The translations under genes and the position numbers were made by a program. From the NCBI GenBank assembly GCA_900547415.1, contig URGS01000034.1, positions 1 through 16,523 of the forward strand: a stretch of 16,523 bases of DNA, given 5' to 3'. Shown piece by piece: positions 14,925 through 16,523 of the stretch. The notes under the pieces are model-generated. The model made no database searches. It was not told the origin of the DNA and saw only the letters and a program-made list of their open reading frames with translations. Within the stretch, counting starts at the first letter, position 1; each line of letters starts with the position of its first letter. This stretch comes from an uncultured Phascolarctobacterium sp. (GTDB lineage: Bacteria; Bacillota; Negativicutes; Acidaminococcales; Acidaminococcaceae).

Positions 14925-14964
14925 CAAAAAAATGACTTTCAGAACAATTTCTGAAAGCCATTTA
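14925..14964 (-). terminator. Terminator of the XRE regulator gene
   Basis: On the minus strand AATGGCTTTCAGAA pairs with TTCTGAAAGTCATT (one G-T wobble) around ATTG, followed by a run of T. It begins about 36 nt past the regulator's stop codon. Confidence 0.9.
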
Positions 14965-14999
14965 AGCAGCACAATATATACAGTTAAGAATAGGTTTAA

Positions 15000-15317
15000 T
15001 TATCTTTTGCTTCCTTTTACAAGGCAAAGAGCCTCCACAAGATCATCCACAGTAATGGAATTCTTGCCCTTCTCTTCTTCCTTATCCTCAAGAAGCTCAC
15101 GCATTTCGCAGTTAAAAATCTTTTTAATCTTGAAGAGATTCTCCAGAGTTAATGCAATCTTACCATTTTCAATATTGCTCAGGTTTGAATTGGAGATGCC
15201 CATAGCTGCAGCCAAATCTGATTGAGAAATCTTTCTCTTGATTCTCAACATCTTAATTCTATACGCAACACGCTGCATTTCTTCTTTGCATTCCGCATTC
15301 GTTACAATTTTTTCCAT
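15000..15317 (-). CDS. XRE-family helix-turn-helix transcriptional regulator
   Basis: A 105-residue DNA-binding protein. Residues about 18-72 form a Cro/C1-type HTH: RIKMLRIKRKISQSDLAAAM then GISNSNLSNIENGK, the usual five-helix arrangement with recognition helix near ISNSNLSNIE. The C-terminal part (about 73-105) is charged and carries no recognised ligand or protease domain. GGAGGT precedes the ATG by 6 nt. It is a single-gene unit ended by the hairpin at 14925-14964, upstream of the symporter gene on the same strand but with its own terminator between. Its targets are unknown; nearby dyads at 14781-14792 or 15707-15726 are candidates only by position. Confidence 0.9.
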   Translation of the reverse strand: MEKIVTNAECKEEMQRVAYRIKMLRIKRKISQSDLAAAMGISNSNLSNIENGKIALTLENLFKIKKIFNCEMRELLEDKEEEKGKNSITVDDLVEALCLVKGSKR

Positions 15318-15371
15318 ACTAGCACCTCCATAATTATGCCCAAAAACAATAAAGCGTCTACAATATGAACT

Positions 15372-15530
15372 TTAAAGCTTCGGCAATCGATACAATTCCG
15401 CAGGCTCTGCGCCCTCTAACAACAGTTCCTCAAGAAATACCCCTTGTCATCCCTTTAAAATCCATCCAAGCAGCCTTGCAATAATACGCCTATTCTTTGT
15501 TAAGCTTCTAAGATACGCCTTAAAAATCAA
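15372..15530 (-). pseudogene. Interrupted coding-like frame upstream of the XRE gene
   Basis: One minus-strand frame reads LIFKAYLRSLTKNRRI then IARLLGWILKG, a TGA stop at 15447-15449, then QGVFLEELLLEGAEPAELYR and LPKL before a TAA. Composition is protein-like on both sides of the stop and G+C is higher than in the next 700 bp. I see no start with a ribosome binding site and do not recognise a family. It may be a decayed gene or a repeated sequence with a fortuitous frame. Confidence 0.3.
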
Positions 15531-15539
15531 TGTACATTT

Positions 15540-16227
15540 CAAAAATATTATGCTACATATAAATCTTTAACCTTAACCAAGTTTTACTGAAATGAACAAA
15601 GTACATTAATTTATTATCTTCAGACGAAGATACAAAAACTTAAAGCATTAACAATTTTTTACAATTGTTCTTCAGAAGCTTCCCACTTGACGAATTCATT
15701 TTATCATTGACTAATTAGATAGTCAACGTTTTTAGCCAAATTTTTTATAAATTTCACTATTTTTACACTATTTATTTTGTATTCCAACACATATTTGGTA
15801 TTTTATGTCAAGATTTTGAATACTTCAACAAATGAATAATGATTATGTTTTTTGTTAATAATAAAGTAGCTATTCATTCTTCTCAAATTTCTCATATTTT
15901 CTTCCTATATTTTTTACATTTGTAAAAACACGAACGTTTTATCATAGCATTTGTTCCTAACGTGTAATTTATATAAAAATGCTATTTCTGTAATCATAAA
16001 ACAACAAAAATCGTAACATTTTAAGCATTAATATAGTCTAAACCATTGCTCTTATAAAAACATTTACGCTAATTTCTCTATGCTCAGGTTTAGGTTCCCG
16101 ATTTAATGCATATCTGACAATATTTATTGTTTTAATTGAATATATCATTTTTTTCAAGCTCTTACTCTAAAAAAATCCTTTTACAATATTATAATACTAT
16201 AAAAATATAAAGACATCTATAAAACAT
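15540..16227. other. A+T-rich gene-free stretch with several dyads
   Basis: No coding frame or RNA gene is convincing here. Visible dyads are AACAATT/AATTGTT (15650-15669), TTGACTA/TAGTCAA (15707-15726), the perfect palindrome TTTTTACATTTGTAAAAA (15911-15928) and TAGCATTT/AAATGCTA (about 15944-15990). The second and third have the size of regulator operators. Otherwise I see only A+T-rich sequence. Confidence 0.5.
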
Positions 16228-16270
16228 AAAAAATAGCGACCAGCGGACATCCCACATACCACTGGTCGCT
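16228..16270 (-). terminator. Terminator of the predicted small RNA
   Basis: On the minus strand AGCGACCAG-U-GG pairs with CC-G-CUGGUCGCU (12 bp with a U-G wobble), followed by ATTTTTT. On the plus strand the wobble becomes a C-A mismatch, so the structure is selected for minus-strand RNA. Confidence 0.85.
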
Positions 16271-16314
16271 ACGCGAATTGGCATCAGAACCTCGCGTACG
16301 AGTATTCATCTGCC
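16230..16314 (-). ncRNA. Predicted orphan small RNA
   Basis: A free-standing RNA of about 85 nt is predicted. Its 5' end folds as GGCA/UGCC, a symmetric GAU/UGA internal loop, GAA/UUC, then CUCG-UACG-CGAG (16280-16314). A short linker follows, then the terminator hairpin at 16228-16270. A promoter sits just upstream. No gene begins within 900 nt downstream on this strand, so it is not an obvious riboswitch leader. It does not match 6S, SRP, tmRNA or RNase P patterns that I know. It has no sizeable open frame. Confidence 0.55.
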
Positions 16315-16319
16315 GAGAC

Positions 16320-16349
16320 AATATAGCAAAGCCGCCCCCAAATTATCAA
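16320..16349 (-). promoter_or_regulatory. Promoter of the predicted small RNA
   Basis: On the minus strand TTGATA (16344-16349) and TATATT (16320-16325, preceded by TGC) are 18 bp apart. The predicted start, near 16313, coincides with the 5' hairpin. Confidence 0.6.
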
Positions 16350-16473
16350 CCCTAAAATTTAAGCCGACAGCTTTTATTCTTCATGTTGTAATTCTAACAA
16401 AATTATATGTCAGTTTTTGTCACTCAGGTCACATTTCACATATAATTCACAAACTCCTATGAGCATATAATCA

Positions 16474-16519
16474 AAACCACCGGCGTAGCCGGTGGTTTGT
16501 CATTTACCGCCTAAAAGGC
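16474..16519. other. Strong palindrome at window edge: terminator or IS200/IS605-type end
   Basis: AAACCACCGGC pairs perfectly with GCCGGTGGTTT around GTA, and a second small hairpin GCCT-AAA-AGGC follows at 16509-16519. Read on the minus strand, TTTTGATTAT follows, fitting a terminator for a gene beyond the window. The paired subterminal hairpins would also fit an IS200/IS605-type element end. The flanking sequence is missing, so I cannot decide. Confidence 0.45.
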
Positions 16520-16523
16520 TATT

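Noticed and set aside
14932..15225. Plus-strand frame opposite the XRE regulator
   Set aside because: It begins within the regulator's terminator, is serine/arginine-rich shadow sequence, and conflicts with the clear HTH protein.
16230..16314. Riboswitch leader for the XRE gene
   Set aside because: The RNA ends in a strong terminator more than 900 nt before the XRE start codon and no gene follows directly on that strand, so an independent small RNA is more likely.

Overview
The window looks like a chromosomal segment from a low-to-medium GC member of the Bacillota (Firmicutes). Negativicutes of the Phascolarctobacterium/Acidaminococcaceae type is my best guess. The basis is a T-box leader in front of an amino-acid operon, strong AGGAGG-type ribosome binding sites, extended -10 promoters, a barnase/barstar pair and a Hol_Tox-type small toxin. 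The genus is inferred from general character, not from a marker gene.

Left part (1-5490): a terminator of an upstream gene, then a convergent Na+-dependent NSS-family transporter (minus strand). Divergent from it is a plus-strand serine biosynthesis operon: serC, serA and a histidine-phosphatase gene that probably supplies the last step (phosphoserine phosphatase). An extended -10 promoter and a T-box leader with a UCC (Ser) specifier precede it. The leader carries two successive antiterminator/terminator modules behind a single specifier domain, so low charging of tRNA-Ser should switch on the whole 3-phosphoglycerate-to-serine route.

Island (5490-8060): an A+T-rich accessory segment lying between two 61-bp direct repeats that differ at one base. 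Each repeat is a complete intrinsic terminator. The island holds a GmrSD-like DUF262/DUF1524 protein (likely anti-phage or type IV restriction) and a compact type I toxin-antitoxin locus. The latter comprises a 27-residue holin-like toxin on the minus strand and an approximately 87-nt antisense RNA on the plus strand, each with its own promoter. The two RNAs start with nearly the same 17 nt, which is also complementary to the toxin mRNA 3' end.

Right part (8060-15320), all minus strand: a probable three-gene transcription unit (ABC-F ATPase of the Uup type, MATE efflux protein, DUF1624/HGSNAT-like membrane acyltransferase); a barnase-like RNase made as a lipoprotein, translationally coupled to barstar; an AGCS-family Na+/alanine symporter; and a small XRE-family regulator. 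Most of these units have recognisable promoters and hairpin terminators.

Right end (15320-16523): about 1.2 kb without an intact gene. It contains a coding-like but interrupted frame, a very A+T-rich stretch with several dyads, a convincing orphan small RNA (own promoter, 5' hairpin and terminator, minus strand) and a strong palindrome at the edge that may be a terminator or the end of an IS200/IS605-type element.
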